A stretch of 64,000 bases of DNA from Pachyseris speciosa (lineage: Eukaryota; Cnidaria; Anthozoa; Scleractinia; Pachyseridae), in contig JAEMWC010000105.1 of the NCBI GenBank assembly GCA_016490735.1, positions 207,001 through 271,000 of the forward strand. The letters are read 5' to 3'. Positions 1 to 13,900 of the stretch are shown in pieces. Below the pieces are notes generated by a model. It saw only the letters and a list, made by a program, of their open reading frames with translations. It did no database searches and had not been told where the DNA came from. Position 1 is the first letter of the stretch; every line of letters begins with the position of its first letter. The position numbers and the translations under genes are program-made.

Positions 1-62
1 CGGTGGTCAATTCACATTACCAACTCCGTTGATAAACCTAATTTTCGTGTTTCACACCCCCA
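1..62 (+). repeat. Left inverted repeat of the unit core
   Basis: Begins CGGTGGTCAATTCACATTAC and matches the reverse complement of about 3072-3133 over roughly 62 bp with a few mismatches. The adjoining TA on both outer sides extends the symmetry (TACGG and CCGTA). Equivalent sites occur in every copy and in the diverged copies at about 27419 and 51949. Confidence 0.85.
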
Positions 63-734
63 CCGACGCGAATCCAAGTCTTTACTTGTCGGAAAATCAT
101 CTTAGCCATAACTTCGTCCTGAAACTGAGTACAGAGCCAGAAAACGCTCTAAGTAGTTTCTCCATACCTGCGGTTCAACTCCTTGGCTTTTTAATGTTAT
201 AAATGCATGGCGACGTGTTTTGTTTTGTTGATGAAAACCAATGTTTAACTCTGGAATGTTTAAAGTAAATGCATTTTCGCAAGACTTGCAAAGTGCGAGA
301 TGGGAAATTAAGAGAAAAGACCCAGAAAAGGGTAAATCTGCCGCCAAAGCTGTTTCACCGGTTTCACCTTGTAACGGAGTTAGAATATTGACTAGACGAA
401 TACAAACACTGCCTGCGAGTCGCTGTCTTATTCAAAAAGAAAAACAAAATGATGAGTGGTCTCGTCGTTCGTTGTCATTTCAGCTCCTTTATGTCACCGT
501 TTCAGAGCCGTGTAGCTTGTCGAAATTTACTCTGAAGTGAACAAGGCCTCAAGGATTGTACGCCGGGATCACAACGGCTATGTAAAGTAATTAGCATACA
601 TAATCAGAATTGTTTGAGCATTCACTTTGTATATTTAGGTAATCGTGCTCAGGGCTCCTGTTGATAGAAGGTTACTTCTAAGCACCTGGAAGGGTTACCT
701 TGAGCCTAAAAGTAAATTAAGGATTGTGATCTGT

Positions 735-868
735 TCTCTTCTGATGGATAAATGACTGTGAATATATAAAAATTCATATATTCGCCCCGCTGCGCGTAGG
801 ATTGAAGATGATCATTCACATCTTCATTCCTTAATCCGCGGTTCAAATATACGAATTTTCATACATTC
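735..868 (+). repeat. Imperfect palindrome resembling a SINE 3' tail
   Basis: From GATGGATAAATGACTGTG through AATATATAAAAATTCATAT to TCATACATTCACAGT the sequence folds back on itself with an AT-rich stem, and CTTCATTCCTTAATCCGCGG sits on one arm. Similar sequence follows the tRNA-like SINE heads at about 52140 and 52950. It is present in every array unit. Confidence 0.55.
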
Positions 869-1164
869 ACAGTAATTTGAACTAAAGTAAATATTGAATC
901 GAAAAGTTATTAGTTTTGTACCTTGCTCAGATGCTCTGCTGTATGTTCTCGATTCTCGCGCTCTTCAGGTCGATTTGTGGTGGAACACTCAATTAGGAAC
1001 ACATTCCGTCGTTCGGTTTTTGTCTGTCTTCGTTCGAGTCAAGTTTCTTCTCAGTTTACCGTTATATAAAGTCGGACTCTATAAGAGGTGAGTTGTGAAA
1101 TTAAGTGCCGAAAATTGAAACCTTTACAAAGTTCTATTGTCTAAACCTGTATTCAAGGTCACGT

Positions 1165-1359
1165 CCCCGGGCGAGGAAGTCTCCTATAAAAATAACGGGG
1201 GTGTTCGTCGTACCTTTTAGGGGGTAAAATTGATGGATTGGTACTGCTTAGGGTAGTTTAACCTAAAATTACCACTGCTAGAGTTGTCGCGGCACCTTTT
1301 AGGATATTGAGCCAAAAAAATGACAATGTGGATCATTTTTATGGGGGAGCCTCCCGGGG
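1165..1359 (+). mobile_element. 195-bp MITE with TSD TCACGT (one per unit)
   Basis: Starts CCCCGGGCGAGG and ends GGGGGAGCCTCCCGGGG, forming imperfect terminal inverted repeats that include ATAAAAAT next to the G/C block. TCACGT flanks both sides (1159-1164 and 1360-1365), a clear 6-bp target duplication. Equivalent copies sit 3651 bp apart through the array. The right G/C run varies in length between copies 5, 6 and 7. The diverged copy near 53420 keeps only its left end. Confidence 0.8.
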
Positions 1360-3071
1360 TCACGTCACAGTGAGCCTGAACGCTTCATAGCTACTTTTAA
1401 GCTTTATAGGTTAGGTTGGAGGTTACTGATACGATTACAATAAAAAAGAGAAAATTTACCTATGTGTCTTCATCTTTCTTTCGTCGTTTTGGAAGGCATC
1501 TTTATTAGAATAAAGACGGTTTCTCTGTGAACTGTTCGATTTCAATACACAATCGGCTCAGGTGCGTCGGAGACGACATAGCGTTACGAGTTTCAAGTAT
1601 TGACTATTAATGGCCACTTTTCATGTAGCCTCCCACGCAGTCAGCGTTTTTAGAGTAAGTCCGTAAATTTCCACAGGAAACGCAACACCCCTCACGATTT
1701 TCAGAGTGGTGTACTGTCGTGTTGGCACCGTCAGCGTTAAATGATCTGTTCACAAAAAAAAATTGCGGTGAGCAACAGTGCGGTGAAACTGGAGCGAGGA
1801 GAAAAAAGCGAAAAGAGACTGGGGAGAGGTGAGTCTTCTCCATGTTGTTAACGATATCTGCCAGCATTTATTTATGAATTTAGTTTCATTGTCAGTGTTA
1901 TTTTTTTGTCTTTTCTTACTCATTTCGTTACTCATTGCTCGAAGATGGAAGTTTTGTAATGTTGCTCTTAATTTAATAACCGTAATTAAACTGGCCGCAA
2001 GTAATGTGCGCAAAAGTGTTCTGCCGAAACTGCTGACGTGCTTCTCTGGGATGAAACTGGCTTAAGGCCACGTGACAGAGAAATAGCTGCGGATCCTTCT
2101 GTGCCCCAATATTGTTCTATCAGCAAAACAGATCGTTTTAGGTAGAAAAAAGACATATGGTATGGAGAGGGGTGGGGTTCAGCTTGAAAGGAGTGTTTTC
2201 CTTGGCAACCATCTCCTTTAACAACTCTTACCTTGCTCTCCCCTCGTTATCACGAACTGTCAAATGAAATCTATTTGCTTTGCATATCTTTTTTGTAATT
2301 CGTCGGCTCATGACGTCATGCATTCGTGGGTCTATATTCTTCTATATCAATCAGAATGCGAGGTGTCATGTGACAAGTTGGTCACTCAGGACAATGTAAA
2401 GCTGAAGTTGGTGAAATTAAGAAATATTGATAAGTGTCGTTTTACAAACTGTGTGACCGTTGCGAATTTAGTTGAAATGTATGGGAATATCTAAAAAAAA
2501 GGTTCATATTATCGTAATATGCTACGGTTAACATCTACATATAACATCAAAATAAACGTCTTTTTACCTGAAATGTTGTTTATTGTCGTTCTTGTAGCTG
2601 AAAACGTCGAATTTTAGTGATTTGAAGAGTTTTGCGTGCGACGATGAAGAGCATTTACTCCAGGTAGTGGCACATGGAAATCTCATCTTCAGTATATTTT
2701 AAACAAAAATGGAGGCTTCCCTTCCTGCTTTTTAACCGTAATTACAAAGTGGGACTCAACATGGATCACTTGGAAATCAATTCTCAATTTTACAGATAAC
2801 TATTACAGTGGAGGGCTGAATTTCGTGAAAATTTCACAGAGGAAAAAGATTGACAATTTATCTTGGAATTATAAAGAAATATTAATCGACAACAAACCAG
2901 TTTAGTATAGACAGTATTCAAGATCTGGCATTATCTCTGTAAACGATGTGGACACCCGCAGTGAAAAAATCATTTATTTGTGAATAAAAGTCTGAGATAT
3001 AGTTATTCACTTGTTAGCTTAATTTTTGATAAAAGGGGGTCAGTTTCTAAAGAAACTGTGGTGCGCGTCAG

Positions 3072-3133
3072 AGGAGGAGTGAAACACGAAAATTTGGTGT
3101 ATCAACGGAGTTGATAACGTAAATTGACCACCG
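3072..3133 (-). repeat. Right inverted repeat of the unit core
   Basis: Ends AATTGACCACCG and is the inverted partner of 1-62. Together they bound a ~3133-bp core within the 3651-bp unit. The pair could be transposon terminal repeats or the inverted pseudo-LTR ends seen in some Penelope-like elements. Confidence 0.85.
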
Positions 3134-3139
3134 TACAGG

Positions 3140-3182
3140 GATTTAAAAAGCTGACATTTCGAGTGTTAGCCCTTCGTCATGG
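3140..3182 (-). other. Degenerate hammerhead-like motif of a Penelope-like element
   Basis: Read on the minus strand this is CATGACGAAGGGCTAACAC followed by TCGAAATGTCAGC. It has the layout of the hammerhead core reported from Penelope-like pseudo-LTRs (CTGATGA, stem II, CGAAAC, GTC), but the first conserved box is altered, so activity is unlikely. It lies just downstream of the GIY-YIG relic, where such a motif is expected. Repeated in each unit and, as a closer match, near 26850. Confidence 0.5.
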
Positions 3183-3207
3183 TTTATATACAGAATATGG
3201 AGTTACG

Positions 3208-3567
3208 CTATTGTTCGTAACATTGTAAAGCGAAAAACGGGAAAAAATTAATTGAATGACCGTGTGGATTAAGGGTGCCGATTTGAAAGATGAATTCTTG
3301 CTCTAGATTTTTACGTCTTTCCGTGATATCTTGATGTAGAGAAAGGCCGCAGATCGACATGGTTGGTTGTTGTTTGGAATGCTGGGCTGAGTTGCTCGAA
3401 GTATTGGTTAGCGCTAACCATTCGTTAACATGTAACAGCCAGCCGGGCGAGTGGTTTGGATGCGTGTTTGTCATCTTTCTCAACATCAGGTGTTCTCGGA
3501 ATCGGTCGCCTAGTGGTCTTCCTGTTCGCCGATGCATAACGTTTTCCATAATGTACAGGTTATGCAA
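3208..3567 (-). pseudogene. GIY-YIG endonuclease relic of a Penelope-like element (copy 1)
   Basis: A 119-codon minus-strand frame holds recognisable pieces of the GIY-YIG nuclease domain that ends many Penelope-like retroelement proteins: RTGRPLGDRFREHL, then MSICGLSLHQDITERRKN, then LEQEFIFQIGTLNPHG. The nuclease nicks the target site for the fused reverse transcriptase. The entry GIY motif is spoiled (LYIM). About 20 residues in the middle (roughly 50-72) are not nuclease but translated remnant of a small MITE carrying GGTTAGCGCTAACC. No reverse transcriptase lies upstream in the unit, so this is a 5'-truncated fragment. This copy has Pro where the others have Arg in the TGRRLGD motif. Confidence 0.75.
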
Positions 3568-3651
3568 TAGATATCATCTGCGTAGGTACACGTGAAACGA
3601 TCAGTCATCTTAACAGATCGCCTTGGGCGCGCAATAAATTAAATCTCTTTA

Positions 3652-6600
3652 CGGTGGTCAATTCACATTACCAACTCCGTTGATAAACCTAATTTTCGTG
3701 TTTCACACCCCCACCGACGCGAATCCAAGTCTTTACTTGTCGGAAAATCATCTTAGCCATAACTTCGTCCTGAAACTGAGTACAGAGCCAGAAAACGCTC
3801 TAAGTAGTTTCTCCATACCTGCGGTTCAACTCCTTGGCTTTTTAATGTTATAAATGCATGGCGACGTGTTTTGTTTTGTTGATGAAAACCAATGTTTAAC
3901 TCTGGAATGTTTAAAGTAAATGCATTTTCGCAAGACTTGCAAAGTGCGAGATGGGAAATTAAGAGAAAAGACCCAGAAAAGGGTAAATCTGCCGCCAAAG
4001 CTGTTTCACCGGTTTCACCTTGTAACGGAGTTAGAATATTGACTAGACGAATACAAACACTGCCTGCGAGTCGCTGTCTTATTCAAAAAGAAAAACAAAA
4101 TGATGAGTGGTCTCGTCGTTCGTTGTCATTTCAGCTCCTTTATGTCACCGTTTCAGAGCCGTGTAGCTTGTCGAAATTTACTCTGAAGTGAACAAGGCCT
4201 CAAGGATTGTACGCCGGGATCACAACGGCTATGTAAAGTAATTAGCATACATAATCAGAATTGTTTGAGCATTCACTTTGTATATTTAGGTAATCGTGCT
4301 CAGGGCTCCTGTTGATAGAAGGTTACTTCTAAGCACCTGGAAGGGTTACCTTGAGCCTAAAAGTAAATTAAGGATTGTGATCTGTTCTCTTCTGATGGAT
4401 AAATGACTGTGAATATATAAAAATTCATATATTCGCCCCGCTGCGCGTAGGATTGAAGATGATCATTCACATCTTCATTCCTTAATCCGCGGTTCAAATA
4501 TACGAATTTTCATACATTCACAGTAATTTGAACTAAAGTAAATATTGAATCGAAAAGTTATTAGTTTTGTACCTTGCTCAGATGCTCTGCTGTATGTTCT
4601 CGATTCTCGCGCTCTTCAGGTCGATTTGTGGTGGAACACTCAATTAGGAACACATTCCGTCGTTCGGTTTTTGTCTGTCTTCGTTCGAGTCAAGTTTCTT
4701 CTCAGTTTACCGTTATATAAAGTCGGACTCTATAAGAGGTGAGTTGTGAAATTAAGTGCCGAAAATTGAAACCTTTACAAAGTTCTATTGTCTAAACCTG
4801 TATTCAAGGTCACGTCCCCGGGCGAGGAAGTCTCCTATAAAAATAACGGGGGTGTTCGTCGTACCTTTTAGGGGGTAAAATTGATGGATTGGTACTGCTT
4901 AGGGTAGTTTAACCTAAAATTACCACTGCTAGAGTTGTCGCGGCACCTTTTAGGATATTGAGCCAAAAAAATGACAATGTGGATCATTTTTATGGGGGAG
5001 CCTCCCGGGGTCACGTCACAGTGAGCCTGAACGCTTCATAGCTACTTTTAAGCTTTATAGGTTAGGTTGGAGGTTACTGATACGATTACAATAAAAAAGA
5101 GAAAATTTACCTATGTGTCTTCATCTTTCTTTCGTCGTTTTGGAAGGCATCTTTATTAGAATAAAGACGGTTTCTCTGTGAACTGTTCGATTTCAATACA
5201 CAATCGGCTCAGGTGCGTCGGAGACGACATAGCGTTACGAGTTTCAAGTATTGACTATTAATGGCCACTTTTCATGTAGCCTCCCACGCAGTCAGCGTTT
5301 TTAGAGTAAGTCCGTAAATTTCCACAGGAAACGCAACACCCCTCACGATTTTCAGAGTGGTGTACTGTCGTGTTGGCACCGTCAGCGTTAAATGATCTGT
5401 TCACAAAAAAAAATTGCGGTGAGCAACAGTGCGGTGAAACTGGAGCGAGGAGAAAAAAGCGAAAAGAGACTGGGGAGAGGTGAGTCTTCTCCATGTTGTT
5501 AACGATATCTGCCAGCATTTATTTATGAATTTAGTTTCATTGTCAGTGTTATTTTTTTGTCTTTTCTTACTCATTTCGTTACTCATTGCTCGAAGATGGA
5601 AGTTTTGTAATGTTGCTCTTAATTTAATAACCGTAATTAAACTGGCCGCAAGTAATGTGCGCAAAAGTGTTCTGCCGAAACTGCTGACGTGCTTCTCTGG
5701 GATGAAACTGGCTTAAGGCCACGTGACAGAGAAATAGCTGCGGATCCTTCTGTGCCCCAATATTGTTCTATCAGCAAAACAGATCGTTTTAGGTAGAAAA
5801 AAGACATATGGTATGGAGAGGGGTGGGGTTCAGCTTGAAAGGAGTGTTTTCCTTGGCAACCATCTCCTTTAACAACTCTTACCTTGCTCTCCCCTCGTTA
5901 TCACGAACTGTCAAATGAAATCTATTTGCTTTGCATATCTTTTTTGTAATTCGTCGGCTCATGACGTCATGCATTCGTGGGTCTATATTCTTCTATATCA
6001 ATCAGAATGCGAGGTGTCATGTGACAAGTTGGTCACTCAGGACAATGTAAAGCTGAAGTTGGTGAAATTAAGAAATATTGATAAGTGTCGTTTTACAAAC
6101 TGTGTGACCGTTGCGAATTTAGTTGAAATGTATGGGAATATCTAAAAAAAAGGTTCATATTATCGTAATATGCTACGGTTAACATCTACATATAACATCA
6201 AAATAAACGTCTTTTTACCTGAAATGTTGTTTATTGTCGTTCTTGTAGCTGAAAACGTCGAATTTTAGTGATTTGAAGAGTTTTGCGTGCGACGATGAAG
6301 AGCATTTACTCCAGGTAGTGGCACATGGAAATCTCATCTTCAGTATATTTTAAACAAAAATGGAGGCTTCCCTTCCTGCTTTTTAACCGTAATTACAAAG
6401 TGGGACTCAACATGGATCACTTGGAAATCAATTCTCAATTTTACAGATAACTATTACAGTGGAGGGCTGAATTTCGTGAAAATTTCACAGAGGAAAAAGA
6501 TTGACAATTTATCTTGGAATTATAAAGAAATATTAATCGACAACAAACCAGTTTAGTATAGACAGTATTCAAGATCTGGCATTATCTCTGTAAACGATGT

Positions 6601-7302
6601 GGACACCCGCAGTGAAAAAATCATTTATTTGTGAATAAAAGTCTGAGATATAGTTATTCACTTGTTAGCTTAATTTTTGATAAAAGGGGGTCAGTTTCTA
6701 AAGAAACTGTGGTGCGCGTCAGAGGAGGAGTGAAACACGAAAATTTGGTGTATTAACGGAGTTGATAACGTAAATTGACCACCGTACAGGGATTTAAAAA
6801 GCTGACATTTCGAGTGTTAGCCCTTCGTCATGGTTTATATACAGAATATGGAGTTACGCTATTGTTCGTAACATTGTAAAGCGAAAAACGGGAAAAAATT
6901 AATTGAATGACCGTGTGGATTAAGGGTGCCGATTTGAAAGATGAATTCTTGCTCTAGATTTTTACGTCTTTCCGTGATATCTTGATGTAGAGAAAGGCCG
7001 CAGATCGACATGGTTGGTTGTTGTTTGGAATGCTGGGCTGAGTTGCTCGAAGTATTGGTTAGCGCTAACCATTCGTTAACATGTAACAGCCAGCCGGGCG
7101 AGTGGTTTGGATGCGTGTTTGTCATCTTTCTCAACATCAGGTGTTCTCGGAATCGGTCGCCTAGTCGTCTTCCTGTTCGCCGATGCATAACGTTTTCCAT
7201 AATGTACAGGTTATGCAATAGATATCATCTGCGTAGGTACACGTGAAACGATCAGTCATCTTAACAGATCGCCTTGGGCGCGCAATAAATTAAATCTCTT
7301 TA
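3652..7302 (+). repeat. Array unit, copy 2
   Basis: Has TATTAACGG at the right inverted repeat, as do copies 3 to 5, and GTCG in the nuclease relic. Confidence 0.95.
6859..7218 (-). pseudogene. GIY-YIG relic, array copy 2
   Basis: Same fragment as at 3208-3567, with Arg in TGRRLGDRF. Confidence 0.75.
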
Positions 7303-10300
7303 CGGTGGTCAATTCACATTACCAACTCCGTTGATAAACCTAATTTTCGTGTTTCACACCCCCACCGACGCGAATCCAAGTCTTTACTTGTCGGAAAATC
7401 ATCTTAGCCATAACTTCGTCCTGAAACTGAGTACAGAGCCAGAAAACGCTCTAAGTAGTTTCTCCATACCTGCGGTTCAACTCCTTGGCTTTTTAATGTT
7501 ATAAATGCATGGCGACGTGTTTTGTTTTGTTGATGAAAACCAATGTTTAACTCTGGAATGTTTAAAGTAAATGCATTTTCGCAAGACTTGCAAAGTGCGA
7601 GATGGGAAATTAAGAGAAAAGACCCAGAAAAGGGTAAATCTGCCGCCAAAGCTGTTTCACCGGTTTCACCTTGTAACGGAGTTAGAATATTGACTAGACG
7701 AATACAAACACTGCCTGCGAGTCGCTGTCTTATTCAAAAAGAAAAACAAAATGATGAGTGGTCTCGTCGTTCGTTGTCATTTCAGCTCCTTTATGTCACC
7801 GTTTCAGAGCCGTGTAGCTTGTCGAAATTTACTCTGAAGTGAACAAGGCCTCAAGGATTGTACGCCGGGATCACAACGGCTATGTAAAGTAATTAGCATA
7901 CATAATCAGAATTGTTTGAGCATTCACTTTGTATATTTAGGTAATCGTGCTCAGGGCTCCTGTTGATAGAAGGTTACTTCTAAGCACCTGGAAGGGTTAC
8001 CTTGAGCCTAAAAGTAAATTAAGGATTGTGATCTGTTCTCTTCTGATGGATAAATGACTGTGAATATATAAAAATTCATATATTCGCCCCGCTGCGCGTA
8101 GGATTGAAGATGATCATTCACATCTTCATTCCTTAATCCGCGGTTCAAATATACGAATTTTCATACATTCACAGTAATTTGAACTAAAGTAAATATTGAA
8201 TCGAAAAGTTATTAGTTTTGTACCTTGCTCAGATGCTCTGCTGTATGTTCTCGATTCTCGCGCTCTTCAGGTCGATTTGTGGTGGAACACTCAATTAGGA
8301 ACACATTCCGTCGTTCGGTTTTTGTCTGTCTTCGTTCGAGTCAAGTTTCTTCTCAGTTTACCGTTATATAAAGTCGGACTCTATAAGAGGTGAGTTGTGA
8401 AATTAAGTGCCGAAAATTGAAACCTTTACAAAGTTCTATTGTCTAAACCTGTATTCAAGGTCACGTCCCCGGGCGAGGAAGTCTCCTATAAAAATAACGG
8501 GGGTGTTCGTCGTACCTTTTAGGGGGTAAAATTGATGGATTGGTACTGCTTAGGGTAGTTTAACCTAAAATTACCACTGCTAGAGTTGTCGCGGCACCTT
8601 TTAGGATATTGAGCCAAAAAAATGACAATGTGGATCATTTTTATGGGGGAGCCTCCCGGGGTCACGTCACAGTGAGCCTGAACGCTTCATAGCTACTTTT
8701 AAGCTTTATAGGTTAGGTTGGAGGTTACTGATACGATTACAATAAAAAAGAGAAAATTTACCTATGTGTCTTCATCTTTCTTTCGTCGTTTTGGAAGGCA
8801 TCTTTATTAGAATAAAGACGGTTTCTCTGTGAACTGTTCGATTTCAATACACAATCGGCTCAGGTGCGTCGGAGACGACATAGCGTTACGAGTTTCAAGT
8901 ATTGACTATTAATGGCCACTTTTCATGTAGCCTCCCACGCAGTCAGCGTTTTTAGAGTAAGTCCGTAAATTTCCACAGGAAACGCAACACCCCTCACGAT
9001 TTTCAGAGTGGTGTACTGTCGTGTTGGCACCGTCAGCGTTAAATGATCTGTTCACAAAAAAAAATTGCGGTGAGCAACAGTGCGGTGAAACTGGAGCGAG
9101 GAGAAAAAAGCGAAAAGAGACTGGGGAGAGGTGAGTCTTCTCCATGTTGTTAACGATATCTGCCAGCATTTATTTATGAATTTAGTTTCATTGTCAGTGT
9201 TATTTTTTTGTCTTTTCTTACTCATTTCGTTACTCATTGCTCGAAGATGGAAGTTTTGTAATGTTGCTCTTAATTTAATAACCGTAATTAAACTGGCCGC
9301 AAGTAATGTGCGCAAAAGTGTTCTGCCGAAACTGCTGACGTGCTTCTCTGGGATGAAACTGGCTTAAGGCCACGTGACAGAGAAATAGCTGCGGATCCTT
9401 CTGTGCCCCAATATTGTTCTATCAGCAAAACAGATCGTTTTAGGTAGAAAAAAGACATATGGTATGGAGAGGGGTGGGGTTCAGCTTGAAAGGAGTGTTT
9501 TCCTTGGCAACCATCTCCTTTAACAACTCTTACCTTGCTCTCCCCTCGTTATCACGAACTGTCAAATGAAATCTATTTGCTTTGCATATCTTTTTTGTAA
9601 TTCGTCGGCTCATGACGTCATGCATTCGTGGGTCTATATTCTTCTATATCAATCAGAATGCGAGGTGTCATGTGACAAGTTGGTCACTCAGGACAATGTA
9701 AAGCTGAAGTTGGTGAAATTAAGAAATATTGATAAGTGTCGTTTTACAAACTGTGTGACCGTTGCGAATTTAGTTGAAATGTATGGGAATATCTAAAAAA
9801 AAGGTTCATATTATCGTAATATGCTACGGTTAACATCTACATATAACATCAAAATAAACGTCTTTTTACCTGAAATGTTGTTTATTGTCGTTCTTGTAGC
9901 TGAAAACGTCGAATTTTAGTGATTTGAAGAGTTTTGCGTGCGACGATGAAGAGCATTTACTCCAGGTAGTGGCACATGGAAATCTCATCTTCAGTATATT
10001 TTAAACAAAAATGGAGGCTTCCCTTCCTGCTTTTTAACCGTAATTACAAAGTGGGACTCAACATGGATCACTTGGAAATCAATTCTCAATTTTACAGATA
10101 ACTATTACAGTGGAGGGCTGAATTTCGTGAAAATTTCACAGAGGAAAAAGATTGACAATTTATCTTGGAATTATAAAGAAATATTAATCGACAACAAACC
10201 AGTTTAGTATAGACAGTATTCAAGATCTGGCATTATCTCTGTAAACGATGTGGACACCCGCAGTGAAAAAATCATTTATTTGTGAATAAAAGTCTGAGAT

Positions 10301-10953
10301 ATAGTTATTCACTTGTTAGCTTAATTTTTGATAAAAGGGGGTCAGTTTCTAAAGAAACTGTGGTGCGCGTCAGAGGAGGAGTGAAACACGAAAATTTGGT
10401 GTATTAACGGAGTTGATAACGTAAATTGACCACCGTACAGGGATTTAAAAAGCTGACATTTCGAGTGTTAGCCCTTCGTCATGGTTTATATACAGAATAT
10501 GGAGTTACGCTATTGTTCGTAACATTGTAAAGCGAAAAACGGGAAAAAATTAATTGAATGACCGTGTGGATTAAGGGTGCCGATTTGAAAGATGAATTCT
10601 TGCTCTAGATTTTTACGTCTTTCCGTGATATCTTGATGTAGAGAAAGGCCGCAGATCGACATGGTTGGTTGTTGTTTGGAATGCTGGGCTGAGTTGCTCG
10701 AAGTATTGGTTAGCGCTAACCATTCGTTAACATGTAACAGCCAGCCGGGCGAGTGGTTTGGATGCGTGTTTGTCATCTTTCTCAACATCAGGTGTTCTCG
10801 GAATCGGTCGCCTAGTCGTCTTCCTGTTCGCCGATGCATAACGTTTTCCATAATGTACAGGTTATGCAATAGATATCATCTGCGTAGGTACACGTGAAAC
10901 GATCAGTCATCTTAACAGATCGCCTTGGGCGCGCAATAAATTAAATCTCTTTA
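7303..10953 (+). repeat. Array unit, copy 3
   Basis: I found no difference from copy 2 by eye. Confidence 0.95.
10510..10869 (-). pseudogene. GIY-YIG relic, array copy 3
   Basis: Same predicted peptide as copy 2. Confidence 0.75.
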
Positions 10954-13900
10954 CGGTGGTCAATTCACATTACCAACTCCGTTGATAAACCTAATTTTCG
11001 TGTTTCACACCCCCACCGACGCGAATCCAAGTCTTTACTTGTCGGAAAATCATCTTAGCCATAACTTCGTCCTGAAACTGAGTACAGAGCCAGAAAACGC
11101 TCTAAGTAGTTTCTCCATACCTGCGGTTCAACTCCTTGGCTTTTTAATGTTATAAATGCATGGCGACGTGTTTTGTTTTGTTGATGAAAACCAATGTTTA
11201 ACTCTGGAATGTTTAAAGTAAATGCATTTTCGCAAGACTTGCAAAGTGCGAGATGGGAAATTAAGAGAAAAGACCCAGAAAAGGGTAAATCTGCCGCCAA
11301 AGCTGTTTCACCGGTTTCACCTTGTAACGGAGTTAGAATATTGACTAGACGAATACAAACACTGCCTGCGAGTCGCTGTCTTATTCAAAAAGAAAAACAA
11401 AATGATGAGTGGTCTCGTCGTTCGTTGTCATTTCAGCTCCTTTATGTCACCGTTTCAGAGCCGTGTAGCTTGTCGAAATTTACTCTGAAGTGAACAAGGC
11501 CTCAAGGATTGTACGCCGGGATCACAACGGCTATGTAAAGTAATTAGCATACATAATCAGAATTGTTTGAGCATTCACTTTGTATATTTAGGTAATCGTG
11601 CTCAGGGCTCCTGTTGATAGAAGGTTACTTCTAAGCACCTGGAAGGGTTACCTTGAGCCTAAAAGTAAATTAAGGATTGTGATCTGTTCTCTTCTGATGG
11701 ATAAATGACTGTGAATATATAAAAATTCATATATTCGCCCCGCTGCGCGTAGGATTGAAGATGATCATTCACATCTTCATTCCTTAATCCGCGGTTCAAA
11801 TATACGAATTTTCATACATTCACAGTAATTTGAACTAAAGTAAATATTGAATCGAAAAGTTATTAGTTTTGTACCTTGCTCAGATGCTCTGCTGTATGTT
11901 CTCGATTCTCGCGCTCTTCAGGTCGATTTGTGGTGGAACACTCAATTAGGAACACATTCCGTCGTTCGGTTTTTGTCTGTCTTCGTTCGAGTCAAGTTTC
12001 TTCTCAGTTTACCGTTATATAAAGTCGGACTCTATAAGAGGTGAGTTGTGAAATTAAGTGCCGAAAATTGAAACCTTTACAAAGTTCTATTGTCTAAACC
12101 TGTATTCAAGGTCACGTCCCCGGGCGAGGAAGTCTCCTATAAAAATAACGGGGGTGTTCGTCGTACCTTTTAGGGGGTAAAATTGATGGATTGGTACTGC
12201 TTAGGGTAGTTTAACCTAAAATTACCACTGCTAGAGTTGTCGCGGCACCTTTTAGGATATTGAGCCAAAAAAATGACAATGTGGATCATTTTTATGGGGG
12301 AGCCTCCCGGGGTCACGTCACAGTGAGCCTGAACGCTTCATAGCTACTTTTAAGCTTTATAGGTTAGGTTGGAGGTTACTGATACGATTACAATAAAAAA
12401 GAGAAAATTTACCTATGTGTCTTCATCTTTCTTTCGTCGTTTTGGAAGGCATCTTTATTAGAATAAAGACGGTTTCTCTGTGAACTGTTCGATTTCAATA
12501 CACAATCGGCTCAGGTGCGTCGGAGACGACATAGCGTTACGAGTTTCAAGTATTGACTATTAATGGCCACTTTTCATGTAGCCTCCCACGCAGTCAGCGT
12601 TTTTAGAGTAAGTCCGTAAATTTCCACAGGAAACGCAACACCCCTCACGATTTTCAGAGTGGTGTACTGTCGTGTTGGCACCGTCAGCGTTAAATGATCT
12701 GTTCACAAAAAAAAATTGCGGTGAGCAACAGTGCGGTGAAACTGGAGCGAGGAGAAAAAAGCGAAAAGAGACTGGGGAGAGGTGAGTCTTCTCCATGTTG
12801 TTAACGATATCTGCCAGCATTTATTTATGAATTTAGTTTCATTGTCAGTGTTATTTTTTTGTCTTTTCTTACTCATTTCGTTACTCATTGCTCGAAGATG
12901 GAAGTTTTGTAATGTTGCTCTTAATTTAATAACCGTAATTAAACTGGCCGCAAGTAATGTGCGCAAAAGTGTTCTGCCGAAACTGCTGACGTGCTTCTCT
13001 GGGATGAAACTGGCTTAAGGCCACGTGACAGAGAAATAGCTGCGGATCCTTCTGTGCCCCAATATTGTTCTATCAGCAAAACAGATCGTTTTAGGTAGAA
13101 AAAAGACATATGGTATGGAGAGGGGTGGGGTTCAGCTTGAAAGGAGTGTTTTCCTTGGCAACCATCTCCTTTAACAACTCTTACCTTGCTCTCCCCTCGT
13201 TATCACGAACTGTCAAATGAAATCTATTTGCTTTGCATATCTTTTTTGTAATTCGTCGGCTCATGACGTCATGCATTCGTGGGTCTATATTCTTCTATAT
13301 CAATCAGAATGCGAGGTGTCATGTGACAAGTTGGTCACTCAGGACAATGTAAAGCTGAAGTTGGTGAAATTAAGAAATATTGATAAGTGTCGTTTTACAA
13401 ACTGTGTGACCGTTGCGAATTTAGTTGAAATGTATGGGAATATCTAAAAAAAAGGTTCATATTATCGTAATATGCTACGGTTAACATCTACATATAACAT
13501 CAAAATAAACGTCTTTTTACCTGAAATGTTGTTTATTGTCGTTCTTGTAGCTGAAAACGTCGAATTTTAGTGATTTGAAGAGTTTTGCGTGCGACGATGA
13601 AGAGCATTTACTCCAGGTAGTGGCACATGGAAATCTCATCTTCAGTATATTTTAAACAAAAATGGAGGCTTCCCTTCCTGCTTTTTAACCGTAATTACAA
13701 AGTGGGACTCAACATGGATCACTTGGAAATCAATTCTCAATTTTACAGATAACTATTACAGTGGAGGGCTGAATTTCGTGAAAATTTCACAGAGGAAAAA
13801 GATTGACAATTTATCTTGGAATTATAAAGAAATATTAATCGACAACAAACCAGTTTAGTATAGACAGTATTCAAGATCTGGCATTATCTCTGTAAACGAT

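Larger units (their letters stand above)
1..3651 (+). repeat. Array unit, copy 1
   Basis: Reference copy. Private or shared variants: GTGG near 3514 where copies 2-6 have GTCG (Pro instead of Arg in the nuclease relic), and TATCAACGG near 3104, shared with copy 6 only. Contains a 195-bp MITE (1165-1359), a SINE-like palindromic tail (about 735-868), and splice-donor-like GGTGAGT near 1088 and 1828. I see no gene in 62-3130. Confidence 0.95.

Noticed and set aside
241..540. Open frames of 60-99 codons repeated in every array unit as possible genes
   Set aside because: No domain, no biased composition, overlapping frames on both strands, and in the diverged copies the frames are altered by indels. 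Their perfect repetition only reflects the tandem copies.
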